From Certhia americana (Eukaryota; Chordata; Aves; Passeriformes; Certhiidae), in assembly GCA_018697195.1 (NCBI GenBank), contig JAGMWU010000029.1, forward strand, positions 408,769-472,768: a stretch of DNA of 64,000 bases, given 5' to 3'. Shown one piece after another: positions 48,783 through 59,034 of the stretch. Under the pieces are notes generated by a model, which did no database searches, was not told the origin of the DNA, and saw only the letters and a program-made list of their open reading frames with translations. The translations under genes and the position numbers were made by a program. Positions within the stretch are counted from its first letter, which is position 1. Each line of letters opens with the position of its first letter.

Positions 48783-50727
48783 CCAATTCTGTTTCTCATC
48801 CTCCAAAAATGCTCTCAATGTATCCATTCTTTTTTCTCAACTTTATTCAGTTTTTTTTTTTTTTAAAGAATAATTCATATTCAGTGCAGAATGGTTATAA
48901 AGTGCAAAACTCATCAATTATTCAGGCTATTTATGCAGATTTTAAAGTCAGAGTTATTATGCGGCTTTCTCTCTTTTAAGAGAAATTGAAAAGAGATTTA
49001 AGAGGAGAAGAACATGTTCCTGAGCTGAGGTTGGAGTTCAGCTCTTGGGATTGTTCTGTGTGTTTGAGTTGTTTGGGTTTGCTGTGTGTTTTCCAACACC
49101 CTTTGAAGAAGTCAATAACGAGGTGACTCAAACAATCAGACAGAGCTGGACGAGCACCAAAACCCACAGGATTTAAATAATCTGATAATTCCTGGTGTCT
49201 GACCCAGTGGGCAGAGCACAAAACAGGGAGACAGCAGCCACAAGTTGAATTCCCAGCTTTATCCCCTCCTCTTTATTACCTTGTAAACTGTTGTTGTTAT
49301 TACTATTATTATTATTAATGATAATTTCCCTTTGTAAAGGTATTAATTGAGTTAATTTAACCAGTATTCAATCAGTTGATACTGATATTTGGATTCAATA
49401 TTGATGAGGGCCAAACCATTCCCTCCTGCAAGGCTCTGCTTCCCAGTCTGCATCCAAATCCCTGTCTGGGGTCCTGCTGGGAAACCTTTTTGTTTCAGCC
49501 CTTCAGGTGAGAAACCTCAGGCAGCAGAGGCACAGAACCCCTCTTCTGGTGTTTTTTAGGTGCCCATCATGTGACAGAGCAGGGAAGAACCTGAGCCTGA
49601 CTGGGGAGCAAAAAATAAATCAAGGAGTACAGTGTCAGAGATAGGAAACCCTTCCCTTCTCCCAGAGTTATAAATTGGCAGCTGGAAGGAACAATTCCTG
49701 TGGCTGTGAGTGCTGAGGGTCCTCAGCACTTGCAGGGACTGTTCATTATCCAACTGCTCTGGCCTTGAAGTGATTAAGATCCTGTTCTGTATCGAGCAAG
49801 TGTTGTAGCAACTGGAATTGCTCTGCCTTGGATAATTGTGTTTGTTTCTCCCCGTTAAATTTACAGGCTCTTTTATGCCTTCTCCCCATGTGCTCGCGGA
49901 TTTTCCAGGGCAATTTGCAAAAATAACCCTGATTGCTCTTTCAAGCCCCTTTTCAACATGCTGTCTGCAAAAAATTCAATAGAAACCAACTCCAAAATGG
50001 CATTTCAAGCTGACAGTTCATGGTGCTGCTTTCCCACATCCATGTGGTTCCTGTCCTCTGCAGTTGGACCACTAGCTTTTAAAAATTCTCTTTTTCCTGA
50101 ACATTAGTTTGTATCGGTGCATGACCAAAAGGTGCCTCGATCACTTTACAGAGTGGTCATTTGCTAAATAATGCGAAACTGCTAATTTATTTGTAAATAA
50201 CACCCAACTACTGTCTGATCCATCTGTGGATGTTAAGGCAGCAGTGACTGCGCATCCCTGCCCATCCCAAGGGAATAATCCCAGAAGGAAAACCTGCTCA
50301 GAATGCCAGTGTGTTGCTGTGCACTCTGGCAGTCCCCTTGGCCCTGGGAATGATGGACAGCACTACTTAGGCTGGATTGGATTTGGTTTAATTTCCGTGC
50401 ACACCCATGATTTATTCTGGGTTCTGCTGCAGAGCCCCTGCAGCAACTTAGGGATCCCAGAGTTTCATTCTAGCAGCCTGGGAATTGACTGCCCTCATTG
50501 TGCTGATGGTCCAAGGAGGTTTGAGGGCAGAGGGGAGGTAGGGCAGGAAATCAGGAAATGAAAATGTGACAGGAAAATAAAATAGAACCGGAGTTTTGTA
50601 AAATTTAGAGCTTTAGTGAGGGCAGAAAGGAGCTTCAGGAAGCTCCACCACCTGTCATGGCCAGGGCTGAGCACTGGATTCTTTAAAATCAGACTCCAGT
50701 GCTTCCCTGGAGGGGTTTTTCCCCCAT
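48783..50727. other. Single-copy AT-rich stretch
   Basis: No gene is supported. A short (ATT)n patch lies at about 49289-49322 and a T run at about 48850-48863. Confidence 0.4.
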
Positions 50728-50852
50728 CCCTGGAAGTGTCCAAGGCCAGGTTGGAGCAATCTGGTCTAGTGAAAGGTGACCTGCCCATGTCAGGGATGGA
50801 ACTGGATGATTTTACGATCCCATCCCACCTGAACCATTCCATGATTCTATGA
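50728..50852 (+). mobile_element. CR1 LINE 3' fragment
   Basis: Sense CR1 3' end of about 125 bp. It begins 'atccctggaagtgtccaagg', passes 'tcagggatggaactggatga' and ends 'ccattccatgattctatgac', which preserves the CR1 terminal ATTCTATG octamer well. Confidence 0.9.
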
Positions 50853-51431
50853 CTTAATTACAATATTTATATGTTTCTTCTGGTTTGTTTTGCTTTTTGT
50901 TGTTTTTATTCTTTGTGTATATTCTGAGTTTTTTGCTTGTTGATTTAAAACCAGATCACATTTGGTGACCCACAGATGTCACTTTCCCCTTTTCTGCCAT
51001 CTTTCTTCTATCCTTCTCCTCTCCATCCCAAGCCTCCCTTTTGGTTTATTTTTCTTCCTTTTTTTAGTAGACTGACTCCAGACATTGCCATTTTTGCTTC
51101 TGCTGGGCTGGCAGGATAAGCCTGGCTCTGCAGCAGTTTGCAGGAGCAACATGAACACGGTGACGAGAAATCAATCTCACTAATATATCTGAGTTTCACT
51201 TACTCTTTGGCACAACTGGAGACCGACTCATCCCCTTGAAGGTGGTTTTATGGCCTGATTTTTTAATGGAGTGTAAACCAGCATTAATCGTGCGGGGAGG
51301 GGCAGAGATTGGGAACATAAATCCCCTAAACCTCTGCCGGGTCCCTGCGCAACAACCACACGGAGATTAGGGAAAGGAAAAGGAATTTTGTCCTGCACTT
51401 GCCAGACTGCTCAGAGAGCAATTGGTGGAGC

Positions 51432-51860
51432 TGATGCCTTAAGATTTCAGCCTTTGTATTTTCAAAATCCTGTACTGCATCAGTGGATAATTCTGAACTC
51501 CATATAAAGTACTGTCTACACATTTTGGTCGCACAAAACCATCCCTCTAGACCTGAAATTCAAGGATACTCCATTGCCTCAGGCCCTGAAAAGTATCTAC
51601 AAAAGTTATGGGAGTAGCAAACCAGGGATGTATGACTTCATTACCTGAAGATGTAATTGGAGGATTAACCCCTGATATGTAAATGAACAAAACTTATATC
51701 TGTCTGAAAAACTCATGACCATTGTCCATTTTGTGTGCAGCCCCTTGGGGAGGCTTTTTTTGCCCTTAATGTACCCGAAGGCCCTTCCATAAATATATCT
51801 GCTTTTATTCTTTTAACTTTGTCTGGCCTCTGTTGCTAGGTAAACCCAACAAAGGCATCA
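51432..51860 (+). mobile_element. Solo LTR of an endogenous retrovirus (copy 3)
   Basis: A 429 bp forward copy with ends TGATGCC and GGCATCA. Its poly-A signal has decayed to CATAAA near 51789, while copies 1, 2 and 4 keep AATAAA. It shares the family block 'gacttcattacctgaagatg' with copy 2, which suggests the same subfamily. The flanks (left ggagc, right tagtc) do not form a target-site duplication. No internal retroviral sequence is present. Confidence 0.85.
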
Positions 51861-52127
51861 TAGTCAGTAAAAATATCCTGGAGGAGCAGAGTTCCATGAC
51901 TGAAACTCTGCTGCCTCAGCAATGTTAGTGTGACTGCACTCGATGTTCGGAGCTGTCTTTTCCAACCCTGATGATCCAGTGACATTTTGGGGCACTTATG
52001 TTAATTGGACCTCCTGTAATCCTTGATCTTTTAGGGGATTTTATTTTTTAACACACTGGGCCTGACTTGAATATCCAAATAAAGTCATCCCTTCATGATT
52101 TTCACAGAGTTGAGGGTTTGAGAGGCT

Positions 52128-52475
52128 TCAAAGGTTGGCAGAGGCTGCCCAGAGAAGCTGTGGCTGCCCCATCCCTAAAGTGCCCAAGGCCAGGCTGGGC
52201 TTGGAGGGAGTGAAATGACAAGATGAGGGGGAATAGCCTTAGGCGGAAGGAGGGCAGGGTTGGATGGGATTTTGGGAAGGAATTCCTCCCTGTGAGGGAG
52301 GGGAGGGGCTGGGATGGAATTTCCAGAGGAGCTGTGGCTGCTCCTGGATCCCTGGAAGTGTCCAAGGCCAGGCTGGAGCCCCCTGGGGCAGTGGGAGGTG
52401 TCCCTGCCCATGGCAGGGATGGCACTGGATCACCTTTAAGGTCTTTTTCATCCTAAACAATTCAGGGATTCCAAG
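52128..52475 (+). mobile_element. CR1 LINE 3' fragment, with a repeated internal module
   Basis: Sense CR1 sequence. The last ~270 bp (52206-52475) follow the usual order: 'gggattttgggaaggaattc', 'ggaagtgtccaaggccaggc', 'gtgtccctgcccatggcagg', and an end at 'caattcagggattccaag'. The first ~78 bp (52128-52205) contain a second copy of the 'agctgtggctgcc...aaggccaggctgg' module. The locus is therefore either two CR1 insertions or an internally duplicated one. Confidence 0.85.
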
Positions 52476-54582
52476 CCTGCAATGACAGAAGGGAATGTGG
52501 TATTGGGTAAGAACACTCTGTCCTGGGAGTCAGGCTCCTGCAAATAAGGAAAGAGAGGTGATTTCTGCTGATTTACTGGTTCTCTAAAAGATCTGCAAAG
52601 AACAAGAGCATTACTGGGCTCCATTTACCTAACGGTGTTGGCAACTCGCCCCTTACCTGGAGGGGCATAAAGCAAGATGATTTATTGCTCCTGGTGTGAT
52701 TTATGGGATCCAGGGAGCAGGGTGATGGCCTCACTTTACTGCTGACATTGAGAAATCCTTCTGGGCAATCAAGCCAACACTGAGAACTCTTCCCCCCTTC
52801 ATAAAGTGATCTTGAGGCTCAATCCCACCACAGCTGGACAGCACTGCTGGGTTTATATGGACAAAAAGGTAGAAAAAAAGATGGTACTGTGAGTTCTTCC
52901 ATAATTTCTGATCTCAGATAGGCAAGTGCTTGGATAGTTTCTGTGGTTGATGTGTGCTTCTGATCTGTGTTTGCCAAATCCTGCTTTTTACAGCTTCTCC
53001 TCTGTGCACTCCCCAGTTTTTCCAGTTGCTGTCACATCTCAATGTGGGCGCTGATGGTTGAACAATTCTTTTATTCTCCCTCACACATCCTTGGAGATTT
53101 TGTGTGAGTTTTATGTGCTTTGTGTTTATTTTCTCTCTTCCAGAACACATGGCTCCAGGTTTGTTTAGGCTCACTCTCCCTTCTGGGAAAGGAAAAAAAA
53201 ACCAAAACAGCTCCATTCCAAAATAAATCCAATATTTTGGACCTATTTAAACCCACTTCTCTCATTAAAATCTGTTTCATCTCCTGTCTGCACCCTCTGC
53301 TTTGGTCAGTGTTTTGCATTAAACCTTTTTCTCACTGGGCTCCCTTTTCCTGGGGAACTTACTGGACACAAGGGAATAACATGGGAGGAAGCAAATCTTG
53401 ATTTTCTACTTTTATAGAGTTTAGCTGCCAGGACTGACAGCATCCTTCTGAGCCAGGCATGGAGTGGGTGCATTCTGGGGCCAGTCAAGCACTTTCCACA
53501 TAATCTGGATATGTTTGTTAATTTTTGACGCGTCCTGATGTCACAGAAAGCTCAGGTTGCAAATCAGTGCTCTGAGGCAATAAAAGGATGACTTGGATGA
53601 GTTCTGGGCAAATCTTTAAAGGGCTTGGGGTGAGGGAAATCTGGTTAAAACCCCAATTAAATCACAGAAGGGATAAAGCACTGGGGATGGCTATTTTAAA
53701 TATGGTCTGTTTGCCTCTGGCTGTGTTAGGAGTTTCTGTCACTTGTCGCCAGTATAAGATTTTAATGGTTAAACACTGCCTTTGTCCGTGGGGACAGGAA
53801 TGAACTCCTTAAATCAGGAGAGTAATTAATTTTCCTGACAAGCTCCGCAAGTTCTCAATTGAGATTTTAGCCCTCACAGAGATGGTATTGCACAGTTTTC
53901 ATTTGCCTTCTCACACCTCCCCCTGCAAACCCAGGACTTGCTGAGTCGGGCTGAACAAATCCCCGGAACACCCCGGAATGAGATTGGGCTTTAATGTGTA
54001 ATAAAAACTTTGGAAATAACTCCTTCAAATGCTTCTTGAGGTTGGAAACACATCTGTAAATATCCACTTTATGCATTAAGTTCCCAAATCTTATTGGAAA
54101 AGCTCCTTTATTCCAAAACCTGTCATTAAGCTCTGGAGCCAAGGAAATTGCAGGATGGTTTAGATGTGGCAAAGTTTGCAGCTGGAAGCAGTGGGAGAGA
54201 TGGAATCCCAGGACAGGAGCTATGTTGTTAGCTCTTTGCTCCTCCTCTCTGCTTGCTGGATGCCTTTGGAAGTTCATATTTTTCCTTTTTCCTTTAAGAA
54301 ATCCTAAAACAGTGTTGGTGGTGGGTCCTTTGCAGATTTATCCCTCTGGGAAATCACCCACCCATTAGATTTACAGTCCTCAGGTGCAAAGGTGTGTCCA
54401 AAAGCTTTTCAGCCTGAATATTTCTGATTTCTCTAATTTTTTTGTACATAGCTCCCCTTGAGCCAAAATAATTCACTTATGAATAAATTTGTGTGAAAAT
54501 TGAGATGGAGAAATCTGAACATTTTGTTTCTAGTTCTGCTTTAACTTCTAAGGAATTCCTTATATTCTATGTGCCCAATGGA
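52476..54582. other. Single-copy stretch
   Basis: No gene or recognised repeat is visible. A minus-strand frame of 136 codons at 53867-54277 has no domain signature. Confidence 0.4.
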
Positions 54583-54934
54583 GCCAGGCTGGGACAGCTG
54601 GGGGTGTTCACCTGGAGAAGGGAAGACTCCAGGGAGATCTCAGAGCCCTTTCCAGAGCCTAAAGGGACTCCAGGAGAGCTGGAGAGGGACTGGGGACAAG
54701 GGATGGAGGGACAGGATACAGGGAATGGCTTCCCACTGGGAAGATAAAGATTTAGGTGGGACACTGGGTAGGAATTCCCAGAGGAGCTGTGGCTGCCCCT
54801 GGATCTCTGGAAGTGTTCATAGCCAGGCTGGAGCCACCAGGGACAGTGGGAGGTGTCCCTGCCCACAGCAGGGGTGGGATTGGATGGGATTTAAGGTTCC
54901 TTCCCATCCAGAGCATTCCTGGATTCTGTGATTC
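54583..54934 (+). mobile_element. CR1 LINE 3' fragment (longer copy)
   Basis: Sense CR1 3' region of about 350 bp. It starts 'gagccaggctgggacagctg' and includes 'gtgttcacctggagaaggg', 'gagccctttccagagcctaa' and 'gggaatggcttcccactgg'. It then jumps to 'ggaattcccagaggagctgt', so about 40 bp of the usual middle are missing. It ends with an intact 'attctgtgattcc'. Confidence 0.9.
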
Positions 54935-55602
54935 CAGGAGCTGAAGGGACGTGATGCCTGAGCCAGGGGTTTGTTCAGGAACATTTTCTTCAGAACTCTT
55001 CGGCAGAAATTCTGTTCTGAGGGAGGATGGGACTTTTTGGGAGGGGCAAACAAGGGGAAAGTTAATTGTCCTCATGTGCCATTGTTCCTGTATTCCAGGC
55101 CTGTGCCCCTGGTACAGAGGGCACATGAGGATCAGGCTGGGAATGGCTTTTGGAATTTGCCAGGTGAGTTTCAACGGCCTTTTAGTGCCATAAATATCAG
55201 CAGCAGAGAGCAATCCATGATTTGGTAAAGTAAATATGGACAAGAAGCCTGTGATTTCTCCCCTCCAGTGCCACCCTCTGATAGCTCAGATTTATTGGTG
55301 CCTTTATTGTCACTTTTCATTCCCTTTGCTGCCTCCCCCACACCCTGCTCAGTAACTCTGCACTCATCACAGCAAAGTGACTCAGGTTCAGTTAATATCA
55401 ATTTTAATATTAATATTGCCATTTTACTGCCTGCACACTTTCCATATGGAGACAACAATCCTTTCTTTTCCTTATTCCTCTTCTGTCCCTTTTTATTCTA
55501 CACTTGCGGCTCTTCAATAAATTGCATGTGACAATCCATGTGTGGTGAATTCAGAAGGAAGGAGCTTCATTTTCAGTGAGGGAATCTAGAATTTAATCCC
55601 AG
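54935..55602. other. Single-copy stretch with exon-like splice pair
   Basis: No gene can be supported. A 65 bp acceptor/donor-bounded segment at 55099-55163 is described in the findings. Confidence 0.35.
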
Positions 55603-55692
55603 AATCCCAAAACAATTTGGGTTGGGAGAAACCTTAAAATCCATCTCATTCTCCCCCATGCCATGGACAGGGACGCCTTCCACCAGAGATCC
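55603..55692 (-). mobile_element. CR1 LINE 3' fragment (short)
   Basis: About 90 bp of antisense CR1 3' end: 'aatcccaaaacaatttgggt', 'aaaccttaaaatccatctca' and 'ccatggacagggacgccttc'. It is more diverged than its neighbours. Confidence 0.75.
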
Positions 55693-56002
55693 ACCCAATA
55701 AGTTTAACTTTAAGAGATAAAATCTGATCATTTTGAAAGAGGGACTGAGTTTTGGGAGTGGGCAGGATGACTCAAACCCTGTGCTCCCTGGAATGGGATC
55801 TGGGGGGCTCATGTGCCTTTTAGCAATGTGTGAGTCGTCCCCCCCGAGCTGCTGTGGATCACACGGATCTGATTCAGGGGAATTTCACACCACGTGAGTG
55901 CCAGAAGCTGCTGGGTGCAAGGCTGGGAGTTCTGGGGGTGTTGCGCTCCCTCATTCTGGAATTTCACTGCTGTTGCTGCTGTGAATGGTGGTGATACCAG
56001 GG

Positions 56003-56172
56003 ATCATGGAATCCTGGAATGGTTTGGGTTGGAAGGACTTTAAATCCCTTCCTGTACCACCCCTGCCATGGGCAGGGACACCTCCCACTGTCCCAGGCTG
56101 CTCCAAGCCCCATCCAACCTGTCCTTGGACACTTCCAGAGATCCAGAGGCAGCCACAGCTGCTCTGGACAAA
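56003..56172 (-). mobile_element. CR1 LINE 3' fragment
   Basis: Antisense CR1 3' end, well preserved. It has 'atcatggaatcctggaatgg', 'tttgggttggaaggacttta', 'ccatgggcagggacacctcc', 'tccttggacacttccagaga' and 'gcagccacagctgctctgg'. It lies about 310 bp from the antisense copy at 55603. Confidence 0.9.
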
Positions 56173-57705
56173 CACCACAGTCCTGTGGGTTGAGTGGCTT
56201 CTGGAATTCCAACAAAAATAGATTTAGACTAAAAGAATTAAGTCTCAGTGATATTAATTGACAATTTTTCCCTCTCAGTGAAGCCTTGGAGCACAAGGTA
56301 CAACCTCACACCAATGGCTGGAGGCTCAATTTCAGTCAGATCCTGTTGTGGTTCCTCTCTCAGGTCATCCAGGATGATTGTTGGAATAGCAGTGAATGAG
56401 CTGAGGTGCAGAGTGTGCTTTTCTTGTCCTGCAGATGAATTCTGACCACGTGAATCAAACAGTGAATATATCTTTATATGAATTCCAGACCCCAGCCCAT
56501 ATCACAGGGACACTTTGCCACTTTTTTCAGGGGGTAAAAAAATAACTTATAATTAACCAACCAGTGTGGACACCTGCTGGAATTCCACATCGTTTAGAAA
56601 AGTCCTGCATGCAGTTTGCTGTTGTTCAGGCTGCAGAAAAATCAGTATAAATTGCCTAGATTTACATGGGATTTGTGGGCATCAGGGTGTTATATACATA
56701 AAACTGGAATCTGAACTGGTGTTCGCAATTTCTGTGTTCTGTGTCCCTGGAAACATTAAAAGTCTTTTGTCTATAAGGGCTGAAACAAGTCCAGAGCTCT
56801 TTTGCTGAAAGCAGCAGGTGTTGTCTTGGTCTCCTGTTAGAAGCCAATTAAATTTGAAACAACAGAATTTTCCTGGGAGAGAAATTCCATTTTCTGGGGG
56901 CAGCTCTCTCGCTGGCTGGGATGCACTTCCACACATTCCCTGGACTGGATTTTGCCTCCTGGCTCACATTTGTGTTGGGACTGTCTGCTCTGGGTCAAAG
57001 AATAAGTTCTGTGCTGTGTCCACGTTGTATCCACAGATCCTGATGGCAAGGGGAGGGTGAGAAATGGAGCTGAAGGAGCAGGGGTTCTGCTGGATGTGCT
57101 GAGCTGGATTCCTGGGAATGACTGATGGAAACACATTTCACTTGCAGGAAGGCTTCACTCTGCCACACTGCTGGCTCAAAGTGCTCTGTTACAAAGTGAG
57201 GCCAACAACAATCAGTTTATTCATAAGTTAAATATTCTCTGGAGCCATAAATCTCTGCAGGTTAAAGCACCCGAGTTCCTCACACAAGACAGGTTTGAAT
57301 TTTTTCCTGGCACCAGTGGATGGAGTTTGATGGAAAGGTCACTTGTCACAATTGGGAATAGTTCTGAAGTGAGCAGGTGTTTTATCATGGAGAATTTCTG
57401 TGGACTCCTGATTTACATCAAGAGGCAAAGTGGGAGTGGGCAGGCTGGGAAGGGAGGCAGCTGGGGAGGAGCAATGAAAACAAAGTGTTGAAGGAATTGG
57501 GCAGGAAACAGCCAGAGAATGGTGCAGACTTTAGGAAGCTGTGTCAGCTATGTTGAATTCCAAGTTCAACTCAATGCTGTTCCTTCTGTCAGCTCAGACC
57601 TCAGTGCTCAGGGAGCCAGAGAAAAATCCAGGAGTAAGACTGAGGTTTTGTCCTGTCCTGTCCTGTCCCCAGCCTCCAGCACATCACCCTATCCATCAGG
57701 GTCAG
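56173..57705. other. Single-copy stretch
   Basis: No gene or recognised repeat is visible. Just before the next array there is a threefold 'tgtcc' stutter at about 57650-57667. Confidence 0.4.
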
Positions 57706-58390
57706 CTCTAGATCTCCTCTGGCCTCTGAAACTCCTCCAGCCTCACGAGCTCCTCTGGCCTCAGGAGCTTTACCAGCCTAGGGAGGTCCTCTGGCCCCAG
57801 GAGCTTCACTGGCTCAGAAGCTCTTCCAGACCCTGGAGCTGCACTAGCTTCTGAGCTCTTCCAGCCTCAAAAGCTCCACCAGCCTAGGGAGATCCTCTGG
57901 CCTCAGGAGCTCTACCAGCCCCTGGAGCTTCTGAAGCTCCTCCAGCCTCAAAAGCTCCACCAGCCTGAGGAGTTCCACTGGCCTCAGGAGCTCTACCAGC
58001 CCCTGGAGCTTCTCTGCCCTGAGGATGTCCACCATACTCTGGAGCTGCACTGGCCTCTGAAGCTGCACTGGCCTCTGATGCTGCACCAGCCTCAGGAGCT
58101 CTTCCAGCCTCAGGAGCTCTTCCAGCCTCAGGAGCTCCACTGGCCTCTGGAGCTTAATTGGCCTCTGGAGCTCCTCTGGCCTCTGGAGCTCCTCTGGCCT
58201 TAGCAGCTCCACCAGCCTCAGAAGTTCCTCTGGCCACTGGAGCTGCACTATCCTCTGGAGCTGCACCGGCCTCTGAAACTCCTCTGGCCTCTGGAGCTCC
58301 TCCGGTCTCAGGAGCTCCACTGGCCTTAGGAGCTGCACTGTTCTCTGGAGCTGCACCAGCCTCTGGAGTTCCACTGGCCTCTGGAACTTC
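57706..58390 (+). repeat. 18 bp minisatellite, ~38 copies
   Basis: About 38 copies of an 18 bp unit, consensus near 'ggcctctggagctcctct', with regular variants (ctcagg, ccacc, agcctc). Part of the array has a higher-order pattern: a ~75 bp block is repeated at about 57865 and 57942. Since 18 is a multiple of three, several frames on both strands stay open. On minus, 176 codons give six-residue repeats of the type L-L-R-P-E-E. On plus, 139 codons give A-S-G-A-P-L type repeats. No splice context or neighbouring coding sequence supports a gene. Confidence 0.9.
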
Positions 58391-58591
58391 CAGCTGGGCC
58401 TCCCTCATTAGCAGGGATCCCAGATTTCCTGGAATCTTTACAACCCACAGACTTTCAGGGCCAGCATTCCCCAAGCCTGCTGTTCCCGCACTCCTTTTCA
58501 AGGAATCTCTGCTCTTTGTGTGTGACACACACCAAAATCCTGGGGTGCAGATCTTCTATCAGGTGTGCATCAAGTAAATCAAGGCCTGGAC

Positions 58592-59034
58592 TGATGCCTT
58601 AGGATTTTAGTTTTTAAACTTTCCATATATTTGAAATCCTGCAATTCTTTAGTGTGTAACTCTAAACTCCATACACAGTGTGAGCTGCTGCTTTCCCATT
58701 TTGGTCAGACACAACAATTCCTCTCCAAGCCTGGCAATCAAGGACACCTCACTGTCTCAGGGCCCAAGAGATGGAAACAAAAATGAGTTGGGGGGCAGCA
58801 AACTTGGGGTAAATGACTTCATTTCCTGAAGCTGTAATTGGTAGATTAGCTCCCAATATGCAAATGGACCAAACTTACAAAAGTGTGAAAACCCGTGACC
58901 CATTGTCCATTTTTGGGTGTAGCCCCTGGGAGCTTTGTCTGCTCAAAATGTACCTGAAGGCCCTTCAATAAATATCACTGCTTTTTATTCCCTTGATTTT
59001 GGCCTCTGTTTATAGGTAGTCCCAAAAGGCATCA
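58592..59034 (+). mobile_element. Solo LTR of an endogenous retrovirus (copy 4)
   Basis: A 443 bp forward LTR with ends TGATGCC and GGCATCA and an AATAAA poly-A signal at 58967-58972, followed about 60 bp later by the LTR end. It is the closest relative of copy 1 (about 90% by eye). The flanks are 'ggac' on the left and 'ggat' on the right, a possible four-base target duplication with one mismatch. No internal retroviral part is present. It lies 200 bp downstream of the 18 bp minisatellite. Confidence 0.9.

Noticed and set aside
48380..48827. Overlapping 108-127 codon frames on both strands
   Set aside because: They lie inside the CR1 3' untranslated region, which has no coding function. Similar frames recur at every CR1 copy.
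57844..58577. Leucine-rich and Ala/Pro-rich repeat frames as protein genes
   Set aside because: Both derive from the 18 bp minisatellite, whose unit is divisible by three, so frames remain open on both strands without selection.
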